From PSRF01 sp051000815 (GTDB lineage: Bacteria > Acidobacteriota > Blastocatellia > Pyrinomonadales > Pyrinomonadaceae): 64,000 nt of DNA. The stretch's first letter is position 1. Each line of letters begins with the position of its first letter. The notes under the pieces were generated by a model that was given only the letters and a program-made list of their open reading frames with translations, searched no databases and was not told the origin of the DNA. The stretch is taken from assembly GCA_051000815.1 (NCBI GenBank), contig JBPCNX010000037.1:124001-188000 (forward strand), read 5' to 3'. Below, in pieces: positions 1 to 7,858 of the stretch. Both the position numbers and the translations under genes were made by a program.

Positions 1-733
1 CAACCAACTCCGACTCCGCCTCCGGAAGATCAAAAGGCGCTCTATTGTTTTCTGCGATTCCGCTCACCAGAAAGATCAGGAAACCAGCCGGCTGGTAGAC
101 GAGAAACCAAACCGAGTCAAAAGCCTGTGCGTTGACGATTCCCGAAAGCGAAAGCGTGCGCCCGAACATAAGCGCGCCGACGAGCGATAGCCCCATCGCT
201 ACTTCATACGAGACCATTTGCGCACTCGATCGCAGCCCGCCGAGTAATGCGTATTTTGAGTTAGACGACCAGCCCGCGAGAATTAGAGCGAGTACGCCGA
301 CGCTGGAAACAGCGAGCACGAACAGTAAACCGATATTAAGGTCAGTAATCACTCCCCAGTCCGGGGCAAAAGGGATTACGGCCATCACAATGAACGCTGC
401 CGCCACGGCAATGTAAGGAGCAATAAAAAAGATCCCGCGATCGGCTTTGTCCGGTATGAAGTCCTCTTTAGTAAGCAGCTTAATCGCGTCGGCAATCGGT
501 TGCAGCAGTCCCCAGGGACCGACACGCATCGGTCCGAGTCTAGCCTGCATGAAAGCCGAAATTTTTCGTTCGAGGTAAGTAGCGTAAGCGACCCACCCAG
601 CCACGATCGTGACCACCGCTCCGATCTGGATGAAGGGCCAGACGACGTTATTGACCGTTTCAGGACTGAAAAACTTCAGTAGAAATTCATCTATGAAGTT
701 GATCGGTGCAAACAGGGCTAAGAGGTCTTGCAT
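1..733 (-). CDS. nuoH: NADH-quinone oxidoreductase subunit H (partial, 3' end outside window)
   Basis: This is the proton-pumping, quinone-site membrane subunit of respiratory complex I. Reading the minus strand from the ATG at 733 gives MQDLLALFAPINFIDEF. It continues through typical NuoH features: YLERKISAFMQARLGP (the conserved amphipathic ERK region), GLLQPIADAIKLLTKED, and ENNRAPFDLPEAESELV near the window edge. About 244 codons are present; the family is usually 330-350 residues, so the last third lies outside. The gene follows nuoD at a spacing of about 107 bases and is clearly part of the same minus-strand operon. No frameshift or internal stop was seen. The identification is secure; only the C-terminus is unseen. 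Confidence 0.93.
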   Translation of the reverse strand, partial: MQDLLALFAPINFIDEFLLKFFSPETVNNVVWPFIQIGAVVTIVAGWVAYATYLERKISAFMQARLGPMRVGPWGLLQPIADAIKLLTKEDFIPDKADRGIFFIAPYIAVAAAFIVMAVIPFAPDWGVITDLNIGLLFVLAVSSVGVLALILAGWSSNSKYALLGGLRSSAQMVSYEVAMGLSLVGALMFGRTLSLSGIVNAQAFDSVWFLVYQPAGFLIFLVSGIAENNRAPFDLPEAESELV

Positions 734-840
734 ATGTTCCAAGTCGACGTGCTTCTCTGGTGTGCGTGTCTCGGTCGCACCGGTCTTCGACTCAAATCAA
801 CAATGACGCTGAATGACGAGGCTTTCGCCTGGAGTGTTCA

Positions 841-1974
841 CTATCTATCGATTTCACCGAGCACGATATCCAGGGTTCCGATGATTGCCACGACATCCGC
901 GACCAGGTGACCGACACACATTTGCTTTAGTGCCTGCAAATTAATCAATGACGGCGGACGCACCCGCATGCGCCAGGGTTGTGCGGAGCCATCGGAAACG
1001 AGATAGCAGCCGATCTCGCCTTTTGGTCCCTCAATCGAATGATAGTAATCGCCTACCGGCGGCTTGATCACCTTCGGGATTTTTGCGTTCACCGGCCCGC
1101 CGGGTAAATTATCCATCGCTTGATCGATGATCCGTCGCGACTGCCTCATCTCTTCGAGCCTGACAAGGTAGCGATCGTAGGTATCGCCGTTTTCGCCGAG
1201 CGGCACATCGAAATCCAGGTCGGCGTAGGCGGCATACGGCCGCGATTTGCGTATATCCCAGGCGACGCCGGAACCGCGCAATGCCGGACCTGAGAGCCCA
1301 ATCGCTATGGCCTCATCCCCTGAAATGACGCCGATGCCCACGGTACGACTCAACCAGATTCGGTTCTCCGAAAGCACCGTCTCATATTCGTCGAGGCGCG
1401 TGGGAAAATTACTGACGAACCGGCGCACATCGCTTTCAAAGTCGTCGTAAGCGTCGTTGGGCATACCGCCAATGCGCCACGCATGACAAGTGAGACGAGC
1501 GCCAAACTGACGTTCAAAAATCTTAAGAATCTCTTCGCGTTCACGCAGCGCCCAAAGCAGCACAGTGACCGCGCCAATGTCGAGGGCATGGGTGGCCAGC
1601 CACAACAGATGCGAAGCGATACGATTGAGTTCGGTCAGAATCGTGCGCAGATAGTGGGCGCGTGGGGGCACAGCCAGACCCATCATCTGTTCGACCGTTT
1701 CCACCCAAACCAATCCATTCGACACGGCAGCAATGTAATCGAGTCGATCCCAATAGGGAGCGATCATCGTGTACATTCGATTCTCGGCGATCTTCTCCAT
1801 TCCGCGGTGGAGGTATCCGATGTCGCAATCAAGATCAATTACGGTTTCCCCGTCGAGCTTCAGGATTACGCGCAAGACGCCGTGTGTCGACGGATGCTGC
1901 GGGCCCATGTTCAGCACCATCTCGGGGCTGTCGAGGAGGGTTTCCTGGGTTGTGGCAATTTCGACCTGATGCAT
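841..1974 (-). CDS. nuoD: NADH-quinone oxidoreductase subunit D
   Basis: This is the 49-kDa-type subunit of the peripheral arm of complex I. It packs against NuoB and forms much of the quinone-binding cavity at the membrane interface. The 377-residue protein has the family signatures LNMGPQHPSTHGVLR near the N-terminus, DCDIGYLHRGMEKIAENR, and a C-terminus ending VLGEIDR as is usual for NuoD. It is a stand-alone NuoD, not a NuoCD fusion, since nuoC is a separate upstream gene. The ATG at 1974 is the only start that preserves the conserved beginning; a purine-rich AAGAAT sits upstream. An unrelated small ORF separates it from nuoC. Confidence 0.96.
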   Translation of the reverse strand: MHQVEIATTQETLLDSPEMVLNMGPQHPSTHGVLRVILKLDGETVIDLDCDIGYLHRGMEKIAENRMYTMIAPYWDRLDYIAAVSNGLVWVETVEQMMGLAVPPRAHYLRTILTELNRIASHLLWLATHALDIGAVTVLLWALREREEILKIFERQFGARLTCHAWRIGGMPNDAYDDFESDVRRFVSNFPTRLDEYETVLSENRIWLSRTVGIGVISGDEAIAIGLSGPALRGSGVAWDIRKSRPYAAYADLDFDVPLGENGDTYDRYLVRLEEMRQSRRIIDQAMDNLPGGPVNAKIPKVIKPPVGDYYHSIEGPKGEIGCYLVSDGSAQPWRMRVRPPSLINLQALKQMCVGHLVADVVAIIGTLDIVLGEIDR

Positions 1975-2035
1975 ATTCTTGAAGCGAGTGATCAGCTCGC
2001 GCTCTCATCCAATTGTTTCTTCTTCGTCTCTTGTC

Positions 2036-2296
2036 CTAAGCGGCTGCCGGAGTTGCACCCGCCGGAAGATAGCAGCCGGTTACACTCCAGGGCTCAATTA
2101 CCAGACCAATCTCTGCCGCCGTCCCACTGGCTCTCTGCTCCACAAGTTTAAGGAGTATTGCCTGCGCCGCGCTCGCTTTGTTCCAAACATTTCGTGGCGC
2201 GGCAGTCTCGCCCATAATGAAACCGGCGACTTTGGCCGCCTGGGGCGACTCGAACACCTTGGCATCATAATGGGCGGCGATTTCTTTCGGAGTCAT
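2036..2296 (-). CDS. small unknown protein inside the nuo operon
   Basis: This is an 86-residue ORF on the operon strand between nuoC and nuoD. I do not recognise the family. The sequence (MTPKEIAAHYDAKVF... to an Ala/Pro-rich tail) has no membrane segment and no Cys pair, and looks like a small soluble helical protein. The stretch ending SAAQAILLKLVEQRASGT reads as an amphipathic helix. Its stop lies about 60 bases before the nuoD start, so co-transcription with the complex I genes is likely. It could be a lineage-specific accessory or assembly factor, but that is inference from position only. No competing ORF on either strand looks better in this interval. Confidence 0.6.
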   Translation of the reverse strand: MTPKEIAAHYDAKVFESPQAAKVAGFIMGETAAPRNVWNKASAAQAILLKLVEQRASGTAAEIGLVIEPWSVTGCYLPAGATPAAA

Positions 2297-2304
2297 CTGG
2301 CAGA

Positions 2305-2449
2305 TTGCTCATTGGCGATTGCCGATTGCCAATTATGTGATCATCAGTTGGAGTTCACCTTGAAAGCAGAAACATGTTTCACTCGATAGCTCACTCAGGG
2401 TTTCCTGAAAAGCTAATCGGCAATTGGCAATCGCCAATCGGCAATTATT
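2305..2449. repeat. inverted repeat of the TTGGCGATTGCC word family
   Basis: The spacer between nuoC and the small nuo-operon gene holds two arms, 2312-2335 and 2414-2437. They are near-perfect reverse complements of each other and are made of the repeated words TTGGCGATT / GCCGATT / GCCAATT. A tail at 2438-2447 repeats the word again. About 78 bases separate the arms. The same words recur at 8755-8830, 32983-33012, 39030-39055, 39935-39960 and 41247-41306. The transcript would form a long imperfect hairpin inside the nuo mRNA. Confidence 0.8.
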
Positions 2450-2451
2450 CC

Positions 2452-3369
2452 TCACTTATCTTTCGGCATCACTTCCTTACCGCTCTGCAGAATCTCGCGC
2501 ATCATACGTTCCTGCGGCACGGAAAGAATTTCCAAACCATAGGCCCGTCTTTGTTCCAACTGCTCCTGTTGCACTTCGGTCATTTCCGGCAAGTGCTGTT
2601 TGGTCCAGTTGTTCTCCACAAACTCCAGCGAGACATCTTTCCGGAGCGGATGTCCCTCCCAGTCAGGCGGCAACAATAGTCGTCGCAGGTCAGGATGATT
2701 ATTGAAGACCACGCCAAATAAGTCGTAGACCTCGCGCTCCATCCAGTTTGCCGAAGGCCAGACACCCGTTACACTTGCTACACCCCCTCCATTGGTCGCT
2801 ACGTTCAAACGCACTCGTTCATTTGCAGAGATAGAATAGAGGTTGTAAACAATTTCAAAGGGCGCTTCTTCGCGATCCGGTATGTGAACGCACGTGAGAT
2901 CAGATAGGTAGTTGAACGGCGCTTTCGCATGACCTTTCAAGAAGTCGCAAACTTCGACGATCCGCGACCTTTCGATACGGACAGAAAGCTGCCCGATAAA
3001 CTCGACCGCCTCAATAACAGCATCACCAAACTGTTCTTTAAGATTGACTACGAGCGGGTGATTGATCGCATCGGTGGGCTTCGGACCCTCTTCCTTCTTC
3101 TTTACCGGAGCTTTGGGAACGCTCGTGGCGGTCGCCGGTTCCAATGGAGCCTTTTCGGCAAGCGACTCTTTGACGGCAGCGACGCGACTCTTGGCCTGCT
3201 CGACCATCGCTGCCTTTTCCTCGTCTGCGCCTGCAAGTACGCCCGCGGGAGGAATAGCTGAGGCAGGTGGAGTACCGGAATCATTAGTCTCCCCGGATCG
3301 ATCAGCAGGCTTCGCCCCTTCCGGCTGGTCAGGTGGTTCTGGTCGGGCCTCGCTTTTCTCTTCTTCCAT
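2452..3369 (-). CDS. nuoC: NADH-quinone oxidoreductase subunit C with long N-terminal extension
   Basis: This is the 30-kDa subunit of the peripheral arm of complex I. The catalytic-arm domain occupies roughly residues 100-280 and carries the family signature EREVYDLFGVVFNNHPDLRR followed by LLPPDWEGHPLRKD. The protein is 305 residues, whereas stand-alone NuoC is usually 150-220. The excess is an N-terminal tail of about 100 residues rich in Glu, Pro, Ala and Lys that looks disordered. No nuoA or nuoB lies upstream; the next gene is rpmE in the opposite direction, so this operon starts with nuoC. The ATG at 3369 is the first in frame; a shorter start inside the tail cannot be excluded. Confidence 0.93.
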   Translation of the reverse strand: MEEEKSEARPEPPDQPEGAKPADRSGETNDSGTPPASAIPPAGVLAGADEEKAAMVEQAKSRVAAVKESLAEKAPLEPATATSVPKAPVKKKEEGPKPTDAINHPLVVNLKEQFGDAVIEAVEFIGQLSVRIERSRIVEVCDFLKGHAKAPFNYLSDLTCVHIPDREEAPFEIVYNLYSISANERVRLNVATNGGGVASVTGVWPSANWMEREVYDLFGVVFNNHPDLRRLLLPPDWEGHPLRKDVSLEFVENNWTKQHLPEMTEVQQEQLEQRRAYGLEILSVPQERMMREILQSGKEVMPKDK

Positions 3370-3567
3370 TTGGTTCGCGGCTCGCGCTTACACTCTTAGC
3401 GGACAGGCGACGCGGCGCTATTCAAGCCGCGCAAAGCTTTCAGGCTAAAGTGTTAATGCAGTGACAAAAGGACGGCGAAAATGGATTTAAACATGCGCCT
3501 TATCTACTGTCAACCAGCTTGTTTTTGAGTTTAAATCGTTCACTTCTTCAACAAAATCGCGTTGAAC

Positions 3568-3597
3568 TTGACGATGTGCACGTTCGACACCTATCAT
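3568..3597 (+). promoter_or_regulatory. sigma-70-like promoter of rpmE
   Basis: TTGACG at 3568-3573 and TATCAT at 3592-3597 are separated by 18 bases. They sit about 55 bases before the rpmE start and point towards it. Both hexamers are close to consensus, but no transcript data exist. Confidence 0.5.
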
Positions 3598-3651
3598 AAC
3601 TTGTTTGCGGGGAGCACCCTGTTGCTGACTATAGGAAGAGGACAAGAAGTA

Positions 3652-3882
3652 ATGAAAGCAGAGATTCATCCAGCATATGAAGAGATGACCGTCACCTGTG
3701 CGTGCGGCGAAACATTTAAGACTCGATCGACCAAAAAGGGCGCCCTGCACGTGGAAATCTGCTCGGCTTGCCATCCGTTCTTTACGGGGAAACAGAAGCT
3801 AATCGATACAGCCGGGCGCGTCGATCGATTCAACAAACGCTACGGTAAGAAAACGGCTGAGAATACCGCAGCCACGCAGTAA
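3652..3882 (+). CDS. rpmE: 50S ribosomal protein L31
   Basis: This is a zinc-binding protein of the large ribosomal subunit located at the subunit interface. The 76-residue product begins MKAEIHPAYEEMTVTCACGE and carries the C+ (zinc-containing) cysteine set, a CxC at about 16-18 and CSAC at about 37-40, then HPFFTGKQKLIDTAGRVDRF, all diagnostic of bacterial L31. An in-frame extension back to 3562 exists but is not family-like. The ATG at 3652 gives the normal length and follows purine-rich GGAAGAGGACAAGAAG. It is monocistronic by appearance, with a promoter-like sequence upstream and a large hairpin downstream. Confidence 0.95.
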   Translation: MKAEIHPAYEEMTVTCACGETFKTRSTKKGALHVEICSACHPFFTGKQKLIDTAGRVDRFNKRYGKKTAENTAATQ

Positions 3883-3923
3883 CCCCATTAATGAGCACGA
3901 ATCGACACTAGCGAGTCCCAGGG

Positions 3924-4004
3924 AATAAACGCCGGCGTGATCGTCGTCGGTCGCTACTTGTGCATCAGGCACGTGCGACCAACGTAAGCGATGCCGGCGT
4001 TATT
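3924..4004. terminator. long hairpin after rpmE
   Basis: The arms AACGCCGGC (around 3928-3936) and GCCGGCGTT (3993-4001) pair, and an inner GGTCGC/GCGACC pair (about 3950-3955 and 3975-3980) extends the stem. It lies between rpmE and the next gene. Only short T runs follow, so termination is plausible rather than certain. Confidence 0.45.
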
Positions 4005-4058
4005 GTTTGAAGGACGGACATTCCTGTCTGGTATCTAAGAGCTACTGGAGTAATCAAC

Positions 4059-5261
4059 TTGAGTACAAACGAGCGGGATCTGATTGTCGGCGGCCAGGCC
4101 GTCATCGAAGGTGTGATGATGCGCACTCCAAACGCGTATGCGGTGGCGGTACGCAAGGCCGACGGCACGATAACTAACATCTCGGCGCGGCTGCCAAAGT
4201 GGAGCGACAAGTACCCTCTGCTAAAACTACCTGTTCTGCGAGGTGGCGCGGTCCTCATTCAATCAATGGGATTGGGTATCAAAGCGCTCAACTACTCAGC
4301 TAGTGAAGCATTTGCTGAGGCGGACGAAGCCGAGGCAAAGGAACTAAAGGTGGCTCTAACTCCGGCAGTGATTGAAGGCGAGGGCGACTTCGCCGGAATC
4401 ACTGGCGCAATGCCTGGTCTGTTTCCCGTTCCCACGCAAAAGCGTTCCAAAGACGAAATGAAAAAGGGCGGCACTGCGGCGGCAGCCGGTTCAATTGTCT
4501 TCGCTCTCATTTTTAATGTGCTTCTCTTCGTCGCCGCTCCCCTGTTGTTGACCAATGCGCTTTTTATCGCGGCGGGCTGGGCGCCGGCTACGAGCGTCGC
4601 GACGGCGTCAACAACACAAGCGCCCACGGATGCCGCCAGCGGACAAGGTGTGGTCGCGCAGACACCGCAAGAGGCCCCGGCCTGGTATCTGAAGACCTGG
4701 TGGACTGTGCGCAGTTATCTTCATCCGGTACGACCGTCCATCTCTTTCAATCTGATCGACGGGTTAATCCGTATGACGTTCTTCCTGATCATGATCTTTA
4801 GTTTTTCATTACTAAAGGACATCAGGCGCGTGTTTCAATATCACGGAGCTGAGCACAAGACTGTGTTCACCTGGGAAGCCGGATTGCCTTTAACCGTCGC
4901 CAACGCTCGTCCGCAGCCGCGTCAACATCCGCGTTGTGGCACCAGCTTCTTGATGGTGGTAATGCTGGTCTCGATCATTTTGTTTTCCGTGATCAAGTTT
5001 GACTCGCTGCTTTTCAATTTCCTGGTGCGACTGGCGCTAATGCCGCTGGTTGCCGGCCTCTCCTACGAGATCATTCGTCTTTCCGCCCGCAAGGAGAGCG
5101 GTTGGTTTTTCAAGTTGATCACGCTCCCGGGAGTTTGGCTGCAGAACATCACTACCCAGGAGCCCGACGACCAGCAGCTTGAAGTTGCCATTGAAGCATT
5201 AAAGGAATCGCTCAAGTTGGAACCGCAAGCTGGAGAGGCAGCGCTTGAGCCCTTGTCGTGA
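4059..5261 (+). CDS. DUF1385 family membrane protein (YqhQ-like)
   Basis: This is a 400-residue protein of the DUF1385 family, an uncharacterised group often encoded near prfA and rpmE in many bacteria. The N-terminus LIVGGQAVIEGVMMRTPNAY is the family hallmark. Hydrophobic segments lie near residues 145-175, 240-255, 300-320 and 325-345. FQYHGAEHKTVFTWEAG, with two His and Glu residues, is the other conserved block. A variable Ala/Pro/Gln-rich loop separates the first membrane segments. The start is TTG at 4059 with GGAG ending 8 bases upstream. The gene overlaps the longest possible prfA reading frame, and spacing to the likely prfA start is about 34 bases, so an rpmE-DUF1385-prfA unit is plausible. 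The biochemical role is unknown. Confidence 0.9.
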   Translation: MSTNERDLIVGGQAVIEGVMMRTPNAYAVAVRKADGTITNISARLPKWSDKYPLLKLPVLRGGAVLIQSMGLGIKALNYSASEAFAEADEAEAKELKVALTPAVIEGEGDFAGITGAMPGLFPVPTQKRSKDEMKKGGTAAAAGSIVFALIFNVLLFVAAPLLLTNALFIAAGWAPATSVATASTTQAPTDAASGQGVVAQTPQEAPAWYLKTWWTVRSYLHPVRPSISFNLIDGLIRMTFFLIMIFSFSLLKDIRRVFQYHGAEHKTVFTWEAGLPLTVANARPQPRQHPRCGTSFLMVVMLVSIILFSVIKFDSLLFNFLVRLALMPLVAGLSYEIIRLSARKESGWFFKLITLPGVWLQNITTQEPDDQQLEVAIEALKESLKLEPQAGEAALEPLS

Positions 5262-5295
5262 ACCGACACCCCGACAGCATCAGAGTAAAAAGAAA

Positions 5296-6372
5296 ATGTT
5301 GGAACGACTGAGACAAATCGAAGAACGATACGAAGAACTCTCGCAGGAACTTTCGTCGCCGGAGTTGCTCGCCGACCATGCTGCCTACAGCAAAGCGGCT
5401 AAACAACATCGGACCCTTGGCGACATCGTGGCGAAGTATCGAGCATGGAATTCTCTCAAAGAGGAGATGACCGGTGCGCGCGAGATGTTGGAAACGGCGG
5501 ACGACGACGAAATGCGCGAGATGGCCCGCGTTGAAGTGGAATCACTTCAGGCGAAACTCGACGCGACGGAGACCGAGCTAAAACTTCTGCTGGTGCCGTC
5601 GGATCCCAACGACGAGAAGAACGTCATCGTGGAAATCAGGGCGGGAACCGGGGGCGACGAGGCTTCGCTGTTTGCCGGCGAAGTCCTGCGAATGTATCAG
5701 CGCTATTCCGAGCGTCAAGGCTGGCGCTTTGAGATTCTCGACGCTTCGGAATCCGGCATTGGCGGCATCAAGGAAGCAGTGGCGCTGATCGAAGGCGAAA
5801 AGGTGTATTCAAAACTCAAGCATGAATCGGGCGTGCACCGCGTGCAGCGTGTGCCGCAGACCGAAGCCAGCGGGAGGATACACACTTCGGCGATCACCGT
5901 GGCCGTACTTCCCGAGGCTGAAGAAGTTGACGTGAAAATCGATCCCAAGGAGCTGCGCATTGACACCTTCTGCTCATCGGGTCCCGGTGGCCAGTCAGTG
6001 AATACGACTTACTCGGCTGTGCGCATCACTCACTTGCCGACGAATGTCGTGGTCTCGATGCAGGATGAAAAGTCGCAGATCAAGAATCGCGAAAAAGCGA
6101 TGCGTGTGTTGCGCGCCAGGCTTCAGGAGCTGGAGGAACGGAAACAGCACGAGGCCCTCGCGAGTGAGCGTCGCTCAATGGTCGGCTCAGGCGATCGTTC
6201 CGAAAAAATTCGCACCTACAACTTCAAAGAGAATCGCGTCACCGATCACCGCATTGGCCTCACAGTGCACCAGTTGGATCTGGTAATCGAAGGCAATCTC
6301 GATCCCTTCATTCAAGCCCTCGTGAATCACTACCAGGCAGAGAAGCTCAAACAAGAAGCTGTGGCAGCCTGA
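5296..6372 (+). CDS. prfA: peptide chain release factor 1
   Basis: This class I release factor recognises UAA/UAG and triggers peptidyl-tRNA hydrolysis. It is 358 residues from the ATG at 5296 (MLERLRQIEERYEEL), the usual RF1 length; the in-frame extension to 5245 is not conserved. The stop-codon recognition element is visible as HRVQRVPQTEASGRIHTS (a PxT-type motif typical of RF1 rather than the SPF of RF2). The catalytic loop is GPGGQSVNTT. No programmed frameshift is present, as expected for RF1. It sits directly after the DUF1385 gene. No prmC is adjacent; a phosphatase gene follows instead. Confidence 0.96.
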   Translation: MLERLRQIEERYEELSQELSSPELLADHAAYSKAAKQHRTLGDIVAKYRAWNSLKEEMTGAREMLETADDDEMREMARVEVESLQAKLDATETELKLLLVPSDPNDEKNVIVEIRAGTGGDEASLFAGEVLRMYQRYSERQGWRFEILDASESGIGGIKEAVALIEGEKVYSKLKHESGVHRVQRVPQTEASGRIHTSAITVAVLPEAEEVDVKIDPKELRIDTFCSSGPGGQSVNTTYSAVRITHLPTNVVVSMQDEKSQIKNREKAMRVLRARLQELEERKQHEALASERRSMVGSGDRSEKIRTYNFKENRVTDHRIGLTVHQLDLVIEGNLDPFIQALVNHYQAEKLKQEAVAA

Positions 6373-6375
6373 CCT

Positions 6376-6450
6376 CGTTTCGAGTTTCGGGTTCCGGGTT
6401 CTGAGTTTTCAACCTGCAAGACTTAACCCGGAACTCGAACTCGGAACTTC
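6376..6450. repeat. inverted repeat of the CGGGTTTCGGGTT word family
   Basis: A left arm of TTTCGAGTTTCGGGTTCCGG type (about 6378-6400) and a right arm AACCCGGAACTCGAACTCGG (about 6424-6443) are reverse complements with few mismatches. They fill the whole spacer between prfA and the phosphatase gene. The same words build the inverted repeat at 36825-36935. Confidence 0.75.
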
Positions 6451-6452
6451 CC

Positions 6453-7091
6453 ATGCCCTCCGTTACCCAAATCTTTCTGATCCGCCACGGTCAGTCGCTT
6501 GGCAATGCCGAAGGACGTTTTGGTGGCCACACTGATACGCCGCTCTCGGCCCGCGGACGCAAACAGGCCGAAGCGACGGCAGAAATATTGTCTACAGAGA
6601 AACTGACCGCAATTTATGCCAGCGACCTGGCGCGCTCTCTGGAAACCGCCGCTCCATTGTCAAAACTAACTGGACTGCAGGTTACGCGGGCAGCGGAGTT
6701 TCGCGAACGAAGCGTTGGTGTAATGGAGGGCTTAACTTTCGAGGAAGCCGCCGCCCAACATCCGGAACAGTATGCGGCGTTGCTCCAGCGTGACTTTGAA
6801 CATGTGTTACTTGGTGGTGAAAGCTACCGTCAAACTCTCGACCGCGCTGCCCGTAAACTTGACGAGGCAATCGCCCGGCATCGCGGCGGCCGAATCGCAA
6901 TCTTCACGCACACGGGAACCATCTGCATTCTGGCACTGCACATCATGGGCGCACTCGATGCGCCGGAACTGAAGCCTGTATGGATTCACAGTTCCAATTG
7001 CGGCATCAGTCGTTTTGAGCTGCGCGACGACGGGTTTGTTCGCGTCGCCACAATCAACGACACTCGTCACCTTGTTGGACTATCAAACTAG
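6453..7091 (+). CDS. histidine phosphatase family protein
   Basis: This is a 212-residue branch-1 histidine phosphatase (phosphoglycerate mutase-like fold). The phospho-acceptor motif LIRHGQSLGNAEGRF is at the N-terminus, ASDLARSLETA gives the second arginine region, a Glu in EFRERSVGVMEG follows, and IFTHTGTICIL carries the second catalytic histidine. These are the complete catalytic residues. Substrate cannot be read from sequence: GpmB-, CobC- and broad-specificity phosphatases all look like this. Its TAG stop at 7089-7091 overlaps the TAG stop of the convergent methyltransferase remnant in the palindrome CTAG. Confidence 0.88.
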   Translation: MPSVTQIFLIRHGQSLGNAEGRFGGHTDTPLSARGRKQAEATAEILSTEKLTAIYASDLARSLETAAPLSKLTGLQVTRAAEFRERSVGVMEGLTFEEAAAQHPEQYAALLQRDFEHVLLGGESYRQTLDRAARKLDEAIARHRGGRIAIFTHTGTICILALHIMGALDAPELKPVWIHSSNCGISRFELRDDGFVRVATINDTRHLVGLSN

Positions 7092-7759
7092 CGGGTCTCG
7101 GTCGGACACGGACGTGCGACAATCCTGATAACAGAACGCCGGGAGCTTGACTGGAGACGCCTGGCCCACGAGGTCTGAAATTCAGTGAGATCGGAGGCCA
7201 ACCGCTCTTCGATTTCAACGACCTCGAAACCCGCATCATGATACCGGGCACCAAGGACAGTCTTTACAAACTCTGTAGAGATCCGGGGCAGCTCGAGCCG
7301 TTCCCATTCGTTACGATCTCTCACGGGGTCAATTCCGATCGTCACTCGAAGGCGTGCTGTCGGTAAACAAATGCGTCTTAGGTTTCGCATCACTATTTCG
7401 TCCCCCGCCGCAACGCCTCGCAACAAGCTGCCCCAGGGAAACTGAACCAACACTTCATTAGCTACCCCTTCAAGCTCCGCAGGAAGATTTTCAACTGGCG
7501 CCTGTACGAACAAAATGTTCGGGAGGCCGCCTTTGATTGGCCTGCGGTGAATTTTTTCGGAGATCTTTTGCAGGGGACGACGATTCGCGTCGATGCCGAT
7601 AAAGAATGTACGTGGGTTATTCTGCGCACACTTGTAGACAAAGAGGCCGTCTCCGGTCCCGATGTCAGCAGTTATTCCTCTTTCGTAAGGAGTAATGAGT
7701 TCGTGAAAAGCTGCTCGATCGACCTATCAGGTGGTCTTACCTCGGATTAGCGTTAACAT
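7088..7759 (-). pseudogene. KamB-like 16S rRNA (adenine-1408-N1) methyltransferase, interrupted by two tandem stops
   Basis: The reading frame from the ATG at 7759 gives MLTLIRGKTT, then TGA (7727-7729) and TAG (7724-7726). It then runs open to the stop at 7088-7090: VDRAAFHELITPYERG, the SAM-binding DIGTGDG motif, GIDANRRPLQKISEKI, KGGLPNILFVQAPVENLP and the family hallmark PWGSLLRG. The KamB/NpmA family methylates A1408 and gives aminoglycoside resistance. Counting through the stops, the frame has about 223 codons, near the family's usual 215. The two stops fall exactly where the conserved N-terminal strand joins the VD.AAF helix. The only conventional start after them (TTG at 7513) loses the SAM site. 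I infer a recent pseudogene, although a non-standard start just after the stops is conceivable. Confidence 0.7.
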
Positions 7760-7770
7760 ATTGTCCAACT

Positions 7771-7856
7771 TTCTGTCGTCTGCTTTCGGCCTTCTGCTTT
7801 CTGCTTTCTGCTTTCTTCTGCCTACTGCCTACTGCCTACTGTCTACTCTCTTCCGC
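7771..7856. repeat. CT-rich TTCTGC/CTACTGC word repeat
   Basis: This block is built of tandem words: CTGCTTTC, GGCCTTCTGCTTT, then CTACTGC repeated three times. It fills the spacer between yebC and the methyltransferase remnant. The same words form the right arm of the hairpin at 24041-24245. Here only one arm is present, so no hairpin is predicted. Confidence 0.7.
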
Positions 7857-7858
7857 TA

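Noticed and set aside
1483..2151. 222-codon plus-strand ORF opposite nuoD
   Set aside because: It is antisense to a fully conserved nuoD reading frame and has no recognisable protein pattern.
7724..7729. TGA as selenocysteine in the KamB-like gene
   Set aside because: A TAG follows immediately, no SECIS-like hairpin is evident after the TGA, and the family has no Cys at this position.
7771..7856. Short tandem repeats that could be a CRISPR array
   Set aside because: The repeats are under 10 bases with no unique spacers of equal length, and no cas genes occur; they are CT-rich words.
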